Shown in pieces: positions 45,400 through 60,867 of a DNA stretch of 64,000 nt (position 1 is the stretch's first letter; every line of letters begins with the position of its first letter). The notes beneath the pieces are model-generated. The model had not been told where the DNA came from. It searched no databases and saw nothing but the letters and a program-made list of their open reading frames with translations. This stretch comes from Diphasiastrum complanatum (Eukaryota; Streptophyta; Lycopodiopsida; Lycopodiales; Lycopodiaceae), in contig CM055099.1 of NCBI GenBank assembly GCA_029204225.1, positions 56,889,512 through 56,953,511 on the forward strand, in the 5' to 3' direction. The position numbers were made by a program, and so were the translations under genes.

Positions 45400-46225
45400 A
45401 ATCAAGATGTGCAGGATATCAAGAGTATTGTTAAGAAGGAATTTGAGGTGCATGATCTTGGTCATTTACATTACATTTTAGAAATAGAAGTGATTAGATC
45501 TTCTCAATCTACTTTCATTTGTCAAGAGAAGTATGGTAGTTCTATTCTAGAAAGATTTCATATGGTAGATGCAAAATCTTGTGATACACCTATGGAGTCC
45601 CATGTAAAGCTAACTATAAGAGATAATGAAAGATCCTTCAAGGACATTACTCTGAATAGAAAGCTAGTTGGGTCACTTATCTATTTAATCATCACAAGAC
45701 CAGATCTAAGCTATTGTATTGGTAGACTGAGTCATTTCATGCAAGATCCTAGTGAGAAGCATTGGAAGCTAGGAAAACGAGTTTTGAGGTATATCATGGG
45801 AACTCGATACTTTGGCATATTGTATGGGAGATTATAATCTAACTTATTTGGATTTTCAGATTCAGACTATGCTGGAGATAAAATGGATAGGAAATCCATA
45901 AGTACATATTGTATTTTCATAAGTGATGGAGCTATATCATGGATGCCAAAGAAACAAGCCACTATCTCATTGTCATCTAATGAGGCCGAGTACAAAGCAC
46001 TTACACATTGCACAAAGGAGATTGTATGGATCAAGAGGATGATCAAGGATCTTCACTTGCTAGATTTTTAGAGAGCCCAATCATCTTTTGTGACAATCTA
46101 TCAGCCCAAAAGTTGGCAACCAATCCTATCTTTCATGCTAGGTGCAAGCATATTGAGGTGGCATATGTATAGCTGATATCTTCACCAAAAGATTAAGTCT
46201 ATGCTAAAACTAGTTGAAGAGGGAG
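45400..46225 (+). pseudogene. Copia-7 RT end and RNase H (3' part)
   Basis: Resumes the RT end with HDLGHLHYIL and runs to RNase H (FSDSDYAGDKMDRK, SSNEAEYKA). A stop at about 45835 and another at about 46069 break it, and roughly 70-80 bp near 46158 are missing relative to Copia-1. The last codons before the LTR (VEEGV) are the same polypurine-tract-encoded ending seen in Copia-1 and Copia-2. Confidence 0.88.
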
Positions 46226-48681
<2,456 letters not shown>

Positions 48682-48909
48682 CTCCCCACTTCTTGTTTTC
48701 TTTAATTCCTAAAAATTTTCACTATCTTCGTCTAGTGCATTGATACTAGAAGTTTGTCAAGCAGATGCATTTGATTTCTCCTTATGGGCTCCAGTTTTTT
48801 AAACTAGTCTAATTAAAAGATGGTGATCAGACCCTCTAGTACAGTAACACACATAGTCACTTTCATGTCACATGTTAGCCTTTCTGATCGACTTTTAAAA
48901 GTTTCATTA

Positions 48910-49598
48910 GAGAAAATTTGGCTTTGAAAAGGGCCCTATAAGGATTGCCATGTAGGATAACAAATTTCTTGCAATGTAAAATACAAAAATAAAATCTTTT
49001 ATGGCCCACATGGTATTTCATGGTTAACCATTTTGTGTATAGTATAGTCTGTGGCTGTAAGAAAATTGTAACTTTTGAACAACATCTCAGATTGAGACGA
49101 TTACAATGCCATTAGAAAGCCCTCAATGAAAGCTTTCCAACGACACCCAACATGACCTAGTTCTGAGCTATGGTTTCTCAGTCAAAGTTTTGTTTGGTCA
49201 AAGTCAACGGTCAAACTGATCAACCGCGCTCCAAAGCGATATCAAGTTGACCGCTGAATGCCCAAAACTTTGATTGAGAATATCTTTTTAACCATAGCTC
49301 AAAACTAGGCCATGATGGGTGATGTTGGAAAGCTCTCATCGAGCCCTTTCCAATGGCACTATAATTGTCTCAATCCGAGCTGTCGTTTAAAAGTTACACA
49401 TATAAAATTGCTTATTTATGAGATGCCCCCGACGCAAAATTACATTTTTTTTAAAAAAGAAAAAGAATTAAATTTTAAGGAGCGACATTACGTAGATTTC
49501 AAATTTGAGTGTTTTGATTGGTCCATGTGTAAGAAACTTTTGAGAGAAAAAATAAAAAGTATCTTTTTGGAAAGCTCCTTTTGCACTCAAAGTTTTTC
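48910..49598. mobile_element. MITE-3, 689-bp relative with internal foldback
   Basis: Ends GAGAAAATTTGGCTTTG and a matching inverse (CAAAGTTTTTC), flanked by TA at 48908-48909 and 49599-49600. The right subterminal part (about 49490-49560) closely matches MITE-2 (about 27795-27870), including TTTCAAATTTGAGTG and GATTGGTCCATGTGTAAG. The middle contains a long imperfect inverted repeat (49068-49192 against 49263-49397), absent in the 367-bp copies, built on the same GAAAGC...GCTTTCC stem motif. The termini are more diverged than in MITE-1 and MITE-2. Confidence 0.65.
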
Positions 49599-49600
49599 TA

Positions 49601-50417
49601 ATGAAAATCTAGAAACCACAAAACCCATCTCATATAGTGCAATTTCTACTATGTCATTTTCCTTTTTGGTTGCTCAATAACAAGAACTAAGTACTTGACA
49701 TGCATATGCTTCTCAAATTCATGTGATGGTGTTAGCCTAACCAAGGTTATTATATATGTATTTGAACATGAAGTAGCATTGCTTAACACACTTTCAACTC
49801 TAATAGTTTAACTTTGGGAGTTTTCTAGTTTGCTACGATCTTTAATAAAAGCTTGACTTTATATTGATGTAATTTGAAAAAGACGTGAAAATCGCCATTT
49901 ACATGATAATGGCTATCAATAAGTTGCATGATATCTTTTCACATGTCTGAGCCACTTAGGATTTTGTTTATTGAGGTCATAAGTTGGATTGCAATATGCT
50001 AAACAAAATAAGTAAATTTTCTATGCAAGAACCTATGACCCCTAACATCTCAATCATCATTACACTAGGTGTAACTAATTTCATGAGATGTGTATCACCA
50101 GGGCATATGGTATGATCCACTACCTTAATATAATTAGAATGTCCACAATAATCATAAGACAAAGTTGTATAAAACCAAAAAAGATTAGATATGCACTCTC
50201 AAATACATCTTTTCTACTTCTGGCAAGTTACCAAAACAATCCCCTCATGGGGATGCTGGGTGTGTGGCAACAGCCCCCTTCCTGAACAAACCTCCTTACT
50301 AACATGTAAACTCAAACAAATCCCAATGCATTATTATTCGCTCAATCTGCTCTTACTTCCAAAGAGGAATCCCGTTCACAAAGTTTGCTAGTTGATGATA
50401 ACGAGGAATCAATGTAT
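49601..50417. other. Non-coding stretch downstream of the PR-10-like gene
   Basis: AT-rich, with no repeat or coding signal I can support. It contains the 3' flank of the minus-strand gene that ends at 50418. A polyadenylation signal could not be singled out. Confidence 0.3.
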
Positions 50418-51053
50418 TCAAGCATACAGCTCACTGTTAGATATAAGATATTGCTCAATAGCTTTCAATGTGCGTGTAGCTCCCTCTTTTGCGTGTGCCA
50501 CTGGTGGATCTGCTACTATCGCCACATACTCGAATTCCCAGTCCAAGATTGTGCTGTCGCCTGGACCTTCTGAGAATTTGAAGATAGCTTTAGTGGAGCT
50601 GTAATCGATGCCGATTGATCCACCCTCCAAAACCACAGTCACGAAGGTGTGGGTTTCACAATCAGCAGTCACAATTTTCTCCTTCAAGAACCTACTATGG
50701 GGAACGACTGTAATGCATCACGAATAAGTCTTGGGTTAGAAGTTTGCAACTTGGTTTTCTAGTTATATCCCTGTATTCAGAATTAGAAGCAGCTGGCTTA
50801 ACTGCATGCTGCATCTACCAGCAAGATTGATTTATAAATAAAAAACAGTTTGTTCACGCGGATCAGCTATACCAGCACTAAGATTCAGTTTCCTGATGCT
50901 GCCAGCAGATGCGCCATCTCCTTCCAGAATTTCGACGGATTCAATAAATGCAGGAAGTGCATTTGTGAGGAGGTTTGGATCCCTAAATGCCGCCCACACT
51001 CGCTTCAAGGGCACCTGAAGTTCGATCCGGGTTGAATCTTTACCAGTAGACAT
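50418..51053 (-). CDS. Bet v 1 / PR-10-like (START superfamily) protein, two exons
   Basis: Exon 1 is 51053-50873 and exon 2 is 50707-50418, separated by a 165-bp GT...AG intron (donor at 50872-50871, acceptor at 50709-50708). The spliced product is 156 residues, the usual PR-10 length. The intron is phase 1 in codon 61, where PR-10 genes typically carry their single intron. Visible features: a P-loop-like EGDGASAGSIRK around residues 44-55, a central hydrophobic beta-rich part, and a C-terminal amphipathic helix (HAKEGATRTLKAIEQYL). Family members are small cytosolic proteins with a hydrophobic cavity that bind ligands such as flavonoids, cytokinins or alkaloid intermediates. Some are norcoclaurine synthases, others major latex or stress proteins. 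Which subgroup this is cannot be told here. No frame damage is seen. The start is the only ATG before the conserved N-terminal strand. Confidence 0.82.
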
Positions 51054-53276
51054 TTGAATAGATCTTCGACACGAAATTCAAAAGGGTTCAAGTAGTACGG
51101 AGAATTCTGCATCGCCCAAACAAAGAGAACATCAGCAGTCATGTTCTTCTTGCATATTTACTTTGCAACGAAAATACACAATGAAAACAGAACACTTCGA
51201 ATTCGAAATTGCACTGAATATCGATAAAAGTGTAAGCCGGTTTTCTTAAAACATGCATGGTGCGTATCTAAAACAAAGAAACTTGGCAATTCAGACACGA
51301 ACCGCGACTGTATAATATCTGAATGAGCTCGTAACCACAGAAATGCTGTGCACAACATGAAGCAAATCGTTGTCTTTTATAACCGAATTGCCAAGTGTTG
51401 CGCTGAAAAAGCGTCCAAGGTAATTTGCAGAGTCAACTTGTACAGGTAATTTGGTGAGTCAACAGGGAATCCATCTGCATTCAAATGTCTAGTTTTGTCA
51501 ACAGTCTACCACATCAGTCCAATCTGGTGGACCCAAAGCTGGACAGGATGCTTCATTGAATATTAGCTCTCTCCATTTGCGTTCACTGCAGAAGACAATG
51601 GCAACACAGCCGCAAAGCGTCAGTGTAGAATCTACTATTAAAGATATGTAATTGATCGTGGAGTCTCTAGAAGGTCTAAGTTCTGGAACACCAAAATGTC
51701 AAAGCTCCGTGAAGTGTTATATGTGAAGGGGAAGGCCCGAGTCCGAGGGCGAGGGCCTTCCCGATTTAAGGACCTTGGGACCTAGGCCCGCAGCCCAAGG
51801 GCCCAAGGCCTTAAATTGGGGTAACGGGGCCCTTTCCCGTCGTAAAGTCACTAGCAAAAACATTTTAAACTCACGTTTTTACTTTTTACTCGACGTAGCG
51901 AACCGCTGACCACTGGTCAGCGGACAGTGAGCCGCAGGTCTGTGCTGACTTAGGCTATGGAGGCGGGGTAGAGCAAGGCTCTTTTGCAGAGATATGTTGG
52001 CCGCAGTAGGAGCGCTGATTAGTTGTCAAGTTTTGTCAGGTTTTGTTTTATGATTGGTAGCTTCATTTCTGATTTCATGAAAGGTTTTCATTTCTTATTT
52101 TTTTTACAGTTGTAAAAATTTTCTCAATTTCCATCTGCAGTAAAACAGTCTCTGAGGGACCTTACAGAGATGTAAAATTCCTTTGATAGTTGTGGTAGTA
52201 CAGCTATCAAACTATGCCATATATCAGTTCTTCTAAATACACACACATTTTTTTGATAGTGCTTTAAGTACTAAGCTTGTTCTCTTTCATATGTTTTGTT
52301 TGCGGTTTCTGCTGTATTAGGATCACAATGATAGGGTAATCTCTTTTGACTTGTCCTAAAACAATAACGATGTGATGATATATCACAAAGGAAGTGCCAT
52401 GTCATAATGTCATGTTTTTACTTTATGTGAATCCTACAAGTTTAGCATTATGGAAAGTCATTTGCGACTAATAAGTTGAAAATAAAATTTAAGAATGTGT
52501 GAAACATTATTTTATGGAATAAATTTATGTTTTAGTTTTGAAATATGTTAACGATCTTCATATGTTTGTATTGTATAATTGAGAAAAATATTGTTGTATC
52601 GGACAACATAAATCTATGATTGATTATAGATGTGATTGTTGTATTATTTCTTCAAGACGGTTGTAGTTTATTTTGTTAGAGATGATGTAAAAAATTGACA
52701 TTACATCATGATTTTGTCGATTAGTAATATTTTATATCGTACACAAAACGTGAGAAAAGAATTAGTCTATTTTGGATTGATTATTGTATTACAGGTGATT
52801 GTTGAAATGTGATTTCATTGAGCAGTAAGTTCGTGAATGACTTTGTAACATAAGAAGCTTAATGTGAGGTCGATTTGATAGAAATAGAATTTATTACACG
52901 AGGTAGTAAAATTCAACAAGTTGGTTACTCAAAGCAAATAACCAAAGATGCAACGTAAAGAAAGAAAATGGAGAGGGGTATTAGGAAATGTAAAAGACAA
53001 TCAACGTATACTTCAAATTTTAAGGGACTTGTATTTATTCATCTATGAGCAATGAATTTGTTTGGTGGCTTTTCATTTTGTAGTAGAAGTATATTGGAGA
53101 GTGATCAGATCAATATGCATAAGTTGAACTAGATTGGTATTCATGATTGTTGCAAGTTGTCCATATGTGGTCGCATTTGTATAGAGTTGGCTCTTTGGAA
53201 AGTGTTTGGAGTCCATGGCTAGCCATGAAATTATGAAGTAATTGTATAGGTGAGTTGGGCTTCACAATATCAATAT
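51054..53276. other. Non-coding region with a GC-rich hairpin cluster
   Basis: 51054-51400 is the upstream flank of the PR-10-like gene. No confident promoter element was picked. 51729-51923 holds three hairpins in otherwise AT-rich DNA: arms GGGAAGGCCC at 51729-51738 and its inverse at 51753-51762; a 20-base arm at 51760-51779 pairing with 51802-51821 with one bulge; and a 21-bp palindrome CCGCTGACCA-C-TGGTCAGCGG at 51903-51923. 51930-53276 shows no gene or recognisable repeat. Confidence 0.5.
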
Positions 53277-53897
53277 TTAAGTGATGGTCGGTCGTAAGAT
53301 TGGCACTGAAACCAAGGCATCTTTAAGCTTTTGTAAAGCTTCCTCCGGCCAATGTGGTTTCGTGGTCAGCTTGTAGATTGGCCTTGTTAACTCCACAAAA
53401 TCTAAGATAAAAATCCGATAATAGTTAGGGCCCATGAAAATATAGACTTCGTGAATTGGCCCTGATGGTGGCAGATCAACAATGACCCTTATCTTGGAAA
53501 GATTAGTGGCAATTATGTGTCTTAATAAGGCATGGCCTAAGATGAGGCCATGTGTCATCCAAAACTAGCTCTCTTCTGGGTTCAAGGATATCTGAAATGT
53601 GCAGCATTGAATCAACACCTTCTCCAAATGAAATAAGTGCTCTGTATTAGGCCCATGCACGCACAAATCATCCAAGAAGATCTCTAAATTTTTTTGCAAA
53701 TATTCTCTTAATGCCATTTGCATAAGTCTTTCGAATATACTTCGGACATTATAGAGTCCAAATGGCATTACCTTATACACATAAGTTTCCCATTCTGTGG
53801 CAAAAGTTGTCTTGTGCTGATCTTCAAGCGCAATCTTCACTTGTTGTAGTCGTTGAAATTGTCTAGAAAACTGTAGGCTTTCGCTCCTGTTACACAA
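53277..53897 (-). pseudogene. Gypsy reverse transcriptase fragment
   Basis: Two minus-strand frames, 53897-53565 and 53558-53277, form one RT relic: KTTFATEWETYVYKVMPFGLYN, then the catalytic box FLDD intact (residues about 76-79), then LGHALLRHIIAT and YYRIFILDF. A frame change with a short gap lies at about 53560. This is a different gypsy copy from G1. Upstream it ends at the LTR fragment beginning at 53912, and downstream RNase H is missing. Confidence 0.85.
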
Positions 53898-53911
53898 TCT
53901 AGGACACTCTC

Positions 53912-54306
53912 TATAAAAATCACAACAAATAAGGATCCTAAAACACTTGAAATGATGAGGGAAACAATAGATTATGATTCCATAAAATTATCACAAGTTG
54001 CACCATCAAAATCCACCAATAATCTATGCTTGAACCTCACTAAATGGCCCAAATCCTTGAAGAAGCCTTCACACGTGTGAAATTACGGCCTCCAACAATC
54101 TGAGCACTGTACACCAGTCCCACATTCAATCCTATAATGATTAGGAATCACAAGAACTCAAAGATTTATGAACATAGAGAGCAATTGCACCAATATGAAA
54201 GAAAGATCATGAAATTGCTTGATTGATTTTGGTGAGAGATCATCACCTATATGTACATGATCCATCACAATTTTGGGCAGGTATGAGCAGCCCTAAACCT
54301 ATCCCT
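53912..54306 (-). repeat. Truncated LTR of the Copia-3/Copia-4 family
   Basis: About 395 bp matching the first part of the 682-bp LTR (as read on the plus strand in Copia-3) with many more differences. The G-box palindrome CACACGTGTG is nevertheless unchanged at 54070-54079. The match ends at AAACCTATCCCT (54306). No internal sequence of the element follows. Confidence 0.9.
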
Positions 54307-55480
54307 TCATCGATTTAAACCCTTAAGCAGTTCTCTTCTTAAGACTAAGTTATCTACAAGCTTGCAATCCATAGTAATAACATGTTTGAACTCATTGGAA
54401 ATAAAGCTTTTTAGTCCTTTACTGCTTGAACAAACACAAGGAGTCTTGTCTAGAAAATTGAAGTCACAAAACACTTCGGAAGGTTTATACCAGTCACGTT
54501 TAATATGTGGAGAATATGTCCAACCAAACACAATATCTTCAAAAAAGTCGTCAACAAAGCCAAAAATGTATAACAAACTCTCGGCATAAAATTGTCTTAC
54601 ATTGATACTCTCAAAAATCCTATTAATGTAATGTAAATGCAAAAAAGCCTTTCCCTTTTCCTGAAGGTTCTTGAGCTGAACTCGATTTGTCTTATTGATG
54701 ACCAGTACCCTTATTATTTCTTCTTCATCTTGCACACATATTTAATCCCTATAAAAATTCAGTTCTTTCCCACTGCTTGCCCCTGTAAGGTATGTATTTC
54801 CTCTTTTTGCCATCATGGCCGGAGACCACTGAGCTTGGATTGTTTAGGTTGAAAGTTCCAGTTCTTCTGTTTGAGTTCTGAAAGTACTTGTCTTGAAGAG
54901 TAGAGAAGCTGGGTTTCTTTAGGAGTCGTTCAATTTCACGAATGTTTTCGGCATCCCCTAGTTTGGCAAGAAGTTTGCTAGATGGGTCAAGAGCAAGTTC
55001 AATGGAGGCAAGCATCAATCATGTGCTATCGTATATGTAGGGAGGCAATGTGGGCTTTAACGACGTCTCTAGGTTGTTTATGTAAAAGAAAGAAGGCATT
55101 GACTTGATTTTGCAAAGAGGCACTGGGAAAGAACTTGCCAGGGTTGTTCATCATAAACCAGACAGCATGGTCAAACCAAATAATGGATGTATTGTTTTTA
55201 CACTTGTCACCACATCTACATTTGAAGAAGGGCCTTTTCCAATTCTAGATTCGGTCTTGGTGTAAAATCATTCTATTGAAGCCTGTCTCAAAATGACCTC
55301 TACTCCTAGCCTAGGTTTGCTCAGAAGGGCATCTAGAAGGTTCGAACTTGTTCATACGGATAACAGTATCGAATGAAATGGGAGTATCAAAGGTAGAGTT
55401 TTAATGTAATGCAGCAAGTTTACAAGTTTGGATTTCAGCATCAATCAAATGGGCAAGAGTAGTCCAAAGCTCAATAGAAA
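54307..55480 (-). pseudogene. Unrecognised coding relic, possibly a divergent RT element
   Basis: Minus-strand open pieces in order: about 55480-55050 (with stops), 55018-54749 and 54735-54307. The first has a Cys-rich KCRCGDKCKNN motif followed by a hydrophobic stretch (WFDHAVWFMMNN). The second is Lys/Arg rich. The third ends with a CVCS box, then HVITMDCKLVDN and LRRELLKGLNR, where the truncated LTR cuts in. The last pattern (Cys pair, HV.T.D, LR..L.KGLN) reminds me of the lead-in to RT in Penelope-like elements, but that is recall of a pattern and not an alignment. It could be another retroelement or a host gene relic. Confidence 0.35.
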
Positions 55481-55519
55481 TGGGGACAAGGAAGTTTACT
55501 ATAGGTAGAAGGAAAGCCA

Positions 55520-55830
55520 GTTTATGAGTTCCCCAATTAAGGCCCATTGGAAAGCAGCAAAGAGGGTACTTAGGTATGTCAAGGGAACTACATGTTATGA
55601 AATAGAGTACACAAATGTCGATGAGCTTTAGCTTGAGCTTTAACTTGGAGACTTCACTAATTCAAATTGGGCTAGTGACAAGGATGATCGAAAGTAAAAA
55701 ATCCCATAGGATACACATTCAACCTTGGTTATGGAGCCATTTTTTGGTGCAGCTAGAAATAACCCAACCCACCGTCACCTTATCATTTGGTTATTTCACA
55801 TGGAATTTCTAGCTGCATTCCAGCCACATA
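55520..55830 (+). pseudogene. Copia RNase H fragment
   Basis: The plus strand reads KAHWKAAKRVLRYVKGT, then a stop, then DFTNSNWASDKDDRK, then in a shifted frame GYTFNLGYGAIFWCS. This is the copia RT-RNase H junction and first RNase H half, with SNW replacing the usual D.DW so the catalytic Asp is altered. Only about 300 bp remain. It is a different family from Copia-1 to Copia-4. Confidence 0.75.
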
Positions 55831-55898
55831 GGGCGGCGTATGGGCCAAAAGAGTTCAAAATGAATACAAAAAGTGAGCTACCGGTGATATTTTGCTTT

Positions 55899-55899
<1 letters not shown>

Positions 55900-55974
<75 letters not shown>
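55900..55974 (+). repeat. (CT)n microsatellite, about 37 units
   Basis: Uninterrupted CT run followed by an imperfect CT/CCT tail to about 55998. Confidence 0.97.
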
Positions 55975-55977
<3 letters not shown>

Positions 55978-55998
55978 CTCCCTCTCTCCCTCCCTCTC

Positions 55999-57535
<1,537 letters not shown>

Positions 57536-57899
57536 GGCCAGAAAAGGGACCATTTCCACTAGACTTTCGAAGCGTTGAGACACTAGGCTTTATGTTTTCG
57601 AAATGGTTCAACCTCATGTCAGGTCGAACAGGCCAGAAAAGTGGCCATTTTCACTAGACTGTCAAAATGTCGGGACACTTGGGCCTAATGAGGTTGGAAT
57701 GGCTCAACCTCCTGAACGGAGTAGATGCATGGCTTCTAGAAACACAAGGTTGGTCCACTTCCATGGGTCCGATATGTAGTTTGGGAGAAACAACTGGAAT
57801 AGTAGCAAGGGACAGAATAGCCTAAGAAGAGTCATTTCCAATAGGGTTTCAAAATTCCAGGACACTGGGGCCTAATTTGTTCGGAATGTCTCAAAAACC
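57536..57899 (+). repeat. Three diverged 80-bp repeat units
   Basis: Units at 57536-57615, 57631-57711 and 57820-57899 share the scaffold GGCCAGAAAAG ... CATTT.CA.TAG ... GGACACT.GG ... CTCAA.CC. Spacers of 15 and 108 bp separate them. A shorter repeat, TATCAATCCCC.(T)ATGATGTATG, occurs at 57910 and 58080 just beyond. Confidence 0.6.
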
Positions 57900-59507
57900 T
57901 ACCTTGATGTATCAATCCCCTTTGATGTATGGATTGTTTGGCATCTTCAAAAGGGTAACACAGGTGTTAGATGCAATGCATCGGTTTTTTGTTGAAAAGC
58001 TTGTTAGCTTGGGAAGAGTTCAAGTAGTAGTGAATTTGTAGGAAGACAATATAATCATCAAACTTATTCCTCCAGGGTCTATCAATCCCCTATGATGTAT
58101 GATGTTGCTTCTTGTCAACTAAATATTTGGCTTAGTAAAATGCATTTCGAAGACTCAGAGATGCCCCTAACCCGAACTTTAAAGGTTTCCCATTGGACAC
58201 TTAAAGCCAAAAATGGCGCTATCTACTAATGACACCTAGATACTTGACTATGAAAATTTGTGAGACCCCTATAACAAACTTATTTAATTTATTTTGACTA
58301 CTCTCCACACGTTGGAACATCCTCCACACGTGTGAGACTTACTCACAAAGTAGTAATGCAAAAATACAAAGCTAGATTTTGCTATATTTTTCACATAGCC
58401 ATCCATACTAGCCTAGTCATTCATACTAGTTAGTCACTCTCATTGGACACATAGAGCATAAATTTCAAAGATAAATATCTCAAAGCCATATATTGGTTCT
58501 TATTGTATACTTCTCATTTTCACTGACTTTCTAGGCCAGCCATCACTCTAGAGTCTGAGGCTTTGCCCATCAAGACAAAATTGATCGAACTTTGTTGTGA
58601 CACAAGCAAAAATTGGAGATAAATGTGCCTATAAAAATGATGTCCACAATGATTAGAAGCTGGAACACAACCCAAGTTAGCTCAGTAAAGAATTTGAAAG
58701 CCTGTTTATGCTATATGAATATCCACCTAATAGGTGAATGGTGAACTTTTGTAGTGACTTCGAATAGCTTTTCTATGATCTTTTTAGAGATCTGTCAACA
58801 TTAGACTTGAAAATATTTCTAGGATAATATAATGGCTTTAGAATATTAGTCATGCAAATTTTCAGAATCAAATATTTTTTGTTTTTACCAAGCTAACATG
58901 GATACAGTTTCTTACTATAGCCACATAGGCATAGGCATTGCGCTTTTGACACACATAAAAGAATGTCAATCCATGTTTATGCTGGGCGAATTACTTGATG
59001 TACAATGTAAATTTGCACAATTAATTTGTCATCAAATAATATTGTTTGTGGATTATATGTAGTTCCAGTGTTTGTGATTTGCATTGCAAATTCACATTGG
59101 ATTTGGAGTAGTCACTTTACGAGAATCAAAACATCAGATAAGATAATGTGAATGTCAGTTTTTCTGTATAGGTTTTGGTTCAAATTTTGGCATTTGATTT
59201 TTATAACATCTTCCTTTACTGGATCGAGTAATTTCCTCCACTTATTACTCTATAGCATATCAGTTGTAGCCATGTGTCCGAGACACACTTTTGAAATTCA
59301 AACGGAAGCCCGTAAGGTGCATGTAAAACCTTTTTTTTTGTCATAATTTTTTGTTTTCATGCACCTTTCAAGCTTGTACCATAGACAGCCTCATGCATCT
59401 AATGTAGTAACAAGACCTATTATGTAACAGTTTTGCTGTTGATAGATTAGTTTAAGTCAATGTGCTTTTGATTTTAGTCATAATCATTGGATAGCTGTGA
59501 TGGCACA
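57900..59507. other. Non-coding stretch
   Basis: AT-rich, no recognisable gene. It contains an isolated CCACACGTGTGAGA at about 58324, matching the G-box context seen in the copia LTRs. That may be a small LTR remnant, but nothing else around it aligned by eye. Confidence 0.3.
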
Positions 59508-60867
59508 AGCCTCACAAGGCTTGAAATCTTTAGAAAGAGATTTTGGAAGACAAAAGCCTTCTACTTCTTAACCATAGAAGACATAGATGTAAAGTTAGGA
59601 TGTCCCAACCTTCTATGCCACAACTCCTGCTTAGATAACAAAGCAACTTCACAAAGGTTTGCATTCTCATAAGAATTCAACTTAAAAATTCCACCACACC
59701 TAGTTCCATCAACAAGGATCTCATCTTTTCTCTTGATAAAACAAGTATTGGAGTTGAACTTTACATCACAACCATTATCAAGCAACTTTCCCACACTAAT
59801 TAAGTTTCTGGAATGAAAAGAACATTAGAAAGTGCAAGAACTTTTGAAGAAGCAAGTTTCAATGGAATGTTGCCAATTCCTTCTATTGGACACTCATGAT
59901 CATTAGCTGTGTAAATAGATCTCTTGAGTCCTTTGAAAGGTAAGATTGAGTCAAATGACTCCTTTGAACAGCACATATGTGAAGAGGCTCCACTGTCTAT
60001 GTACCAAACTCCATCTTTCTTGAAAGGTAATGAAGAAAAACTAGACACCATAAGTGATCCTTCTCCATCACTTGCAACAGAATCTTCTTCAATCTCTTTG
60101 GAGAGATTAGCTTGCTTGAGTTGGTTTTTCTTCCTAAAGCAATTTGAGGCATAGTGCCCCTTTTTGCCACAGAAGAAGCACTTCACTTTCTTCTTCTTGG
60201 TTTTTGAGTTAGAGGCATGAGATGTTTCATCCTCTTCACCATCTTGATCTCAATCTTTGGCTTTGTCTTTGTTGTATGCTTGAGAGAATTGGTTCTTACT
60301 CCTTCCTTTCTACTTGCCTTTGACAAAGAGGGCTTTGTCACTTCCACCATGTTCAAGTTTGTTCATCCTGGAGAGTTTGTCTAGATCATAGTCATCTCTC
60401 AAGCCATTCAGTATGACTTGAACTAGCTCAACTTGGTTAATGGTAACACCAACACAGGAAAGCTCTCTATGTAGATCTTTAACTCTCAGAACATAGTTAG
60501 ATGTACTCTCTTCACTTCTTTGGAAACTTTGGAAAATCTGATTCCTAAGACTGAGTATTCTAGAAGTATTCTTTGCTTCATATATGGTCTTTAGTGCATC
60601 CCAAGCTTCTTTGGCTATAGTGCAAGATCCTATCTCTCTCAAAATTTCATTAGATACATTCATCTTAATGAAATGTAGAGCCATTCTAGCTCTCTTCTTA
60701 TATTTAGGAATTTCAACCTGTGCTTGAGGCTCCTCCTCAACACCAAGCACAATATCCATAACATCCTGGAGAATCAAAACAGACTCCATTCTTAACTTCC
60801 AAATTGAGTAATTAGAAGTGTTTAGTCTTTCACTGGCTTCCAGAAGATATCTTCCCTGAGATGCCAT
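59508..60867 (-). pseudogene. Copia-8 gag and protease, broken
   Basis: ATG at 60867 (MASQGRYLLE) opens 185 codons of gag. Next to DDYD an internal stretch present in Copia-6 is missing, and the frame ends in a stop at 60310. After another stop it continues at 60186 with KCFFCGKKGHYASNCF, an intact CCHC knuckle, and protease WYIDSGASSHM to 59800. A small deletion then shifts the frame into 59794-59561, which carries the pre-integrase WHRRLGHPNF block. Truncation follows. Confidence 0.88.
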
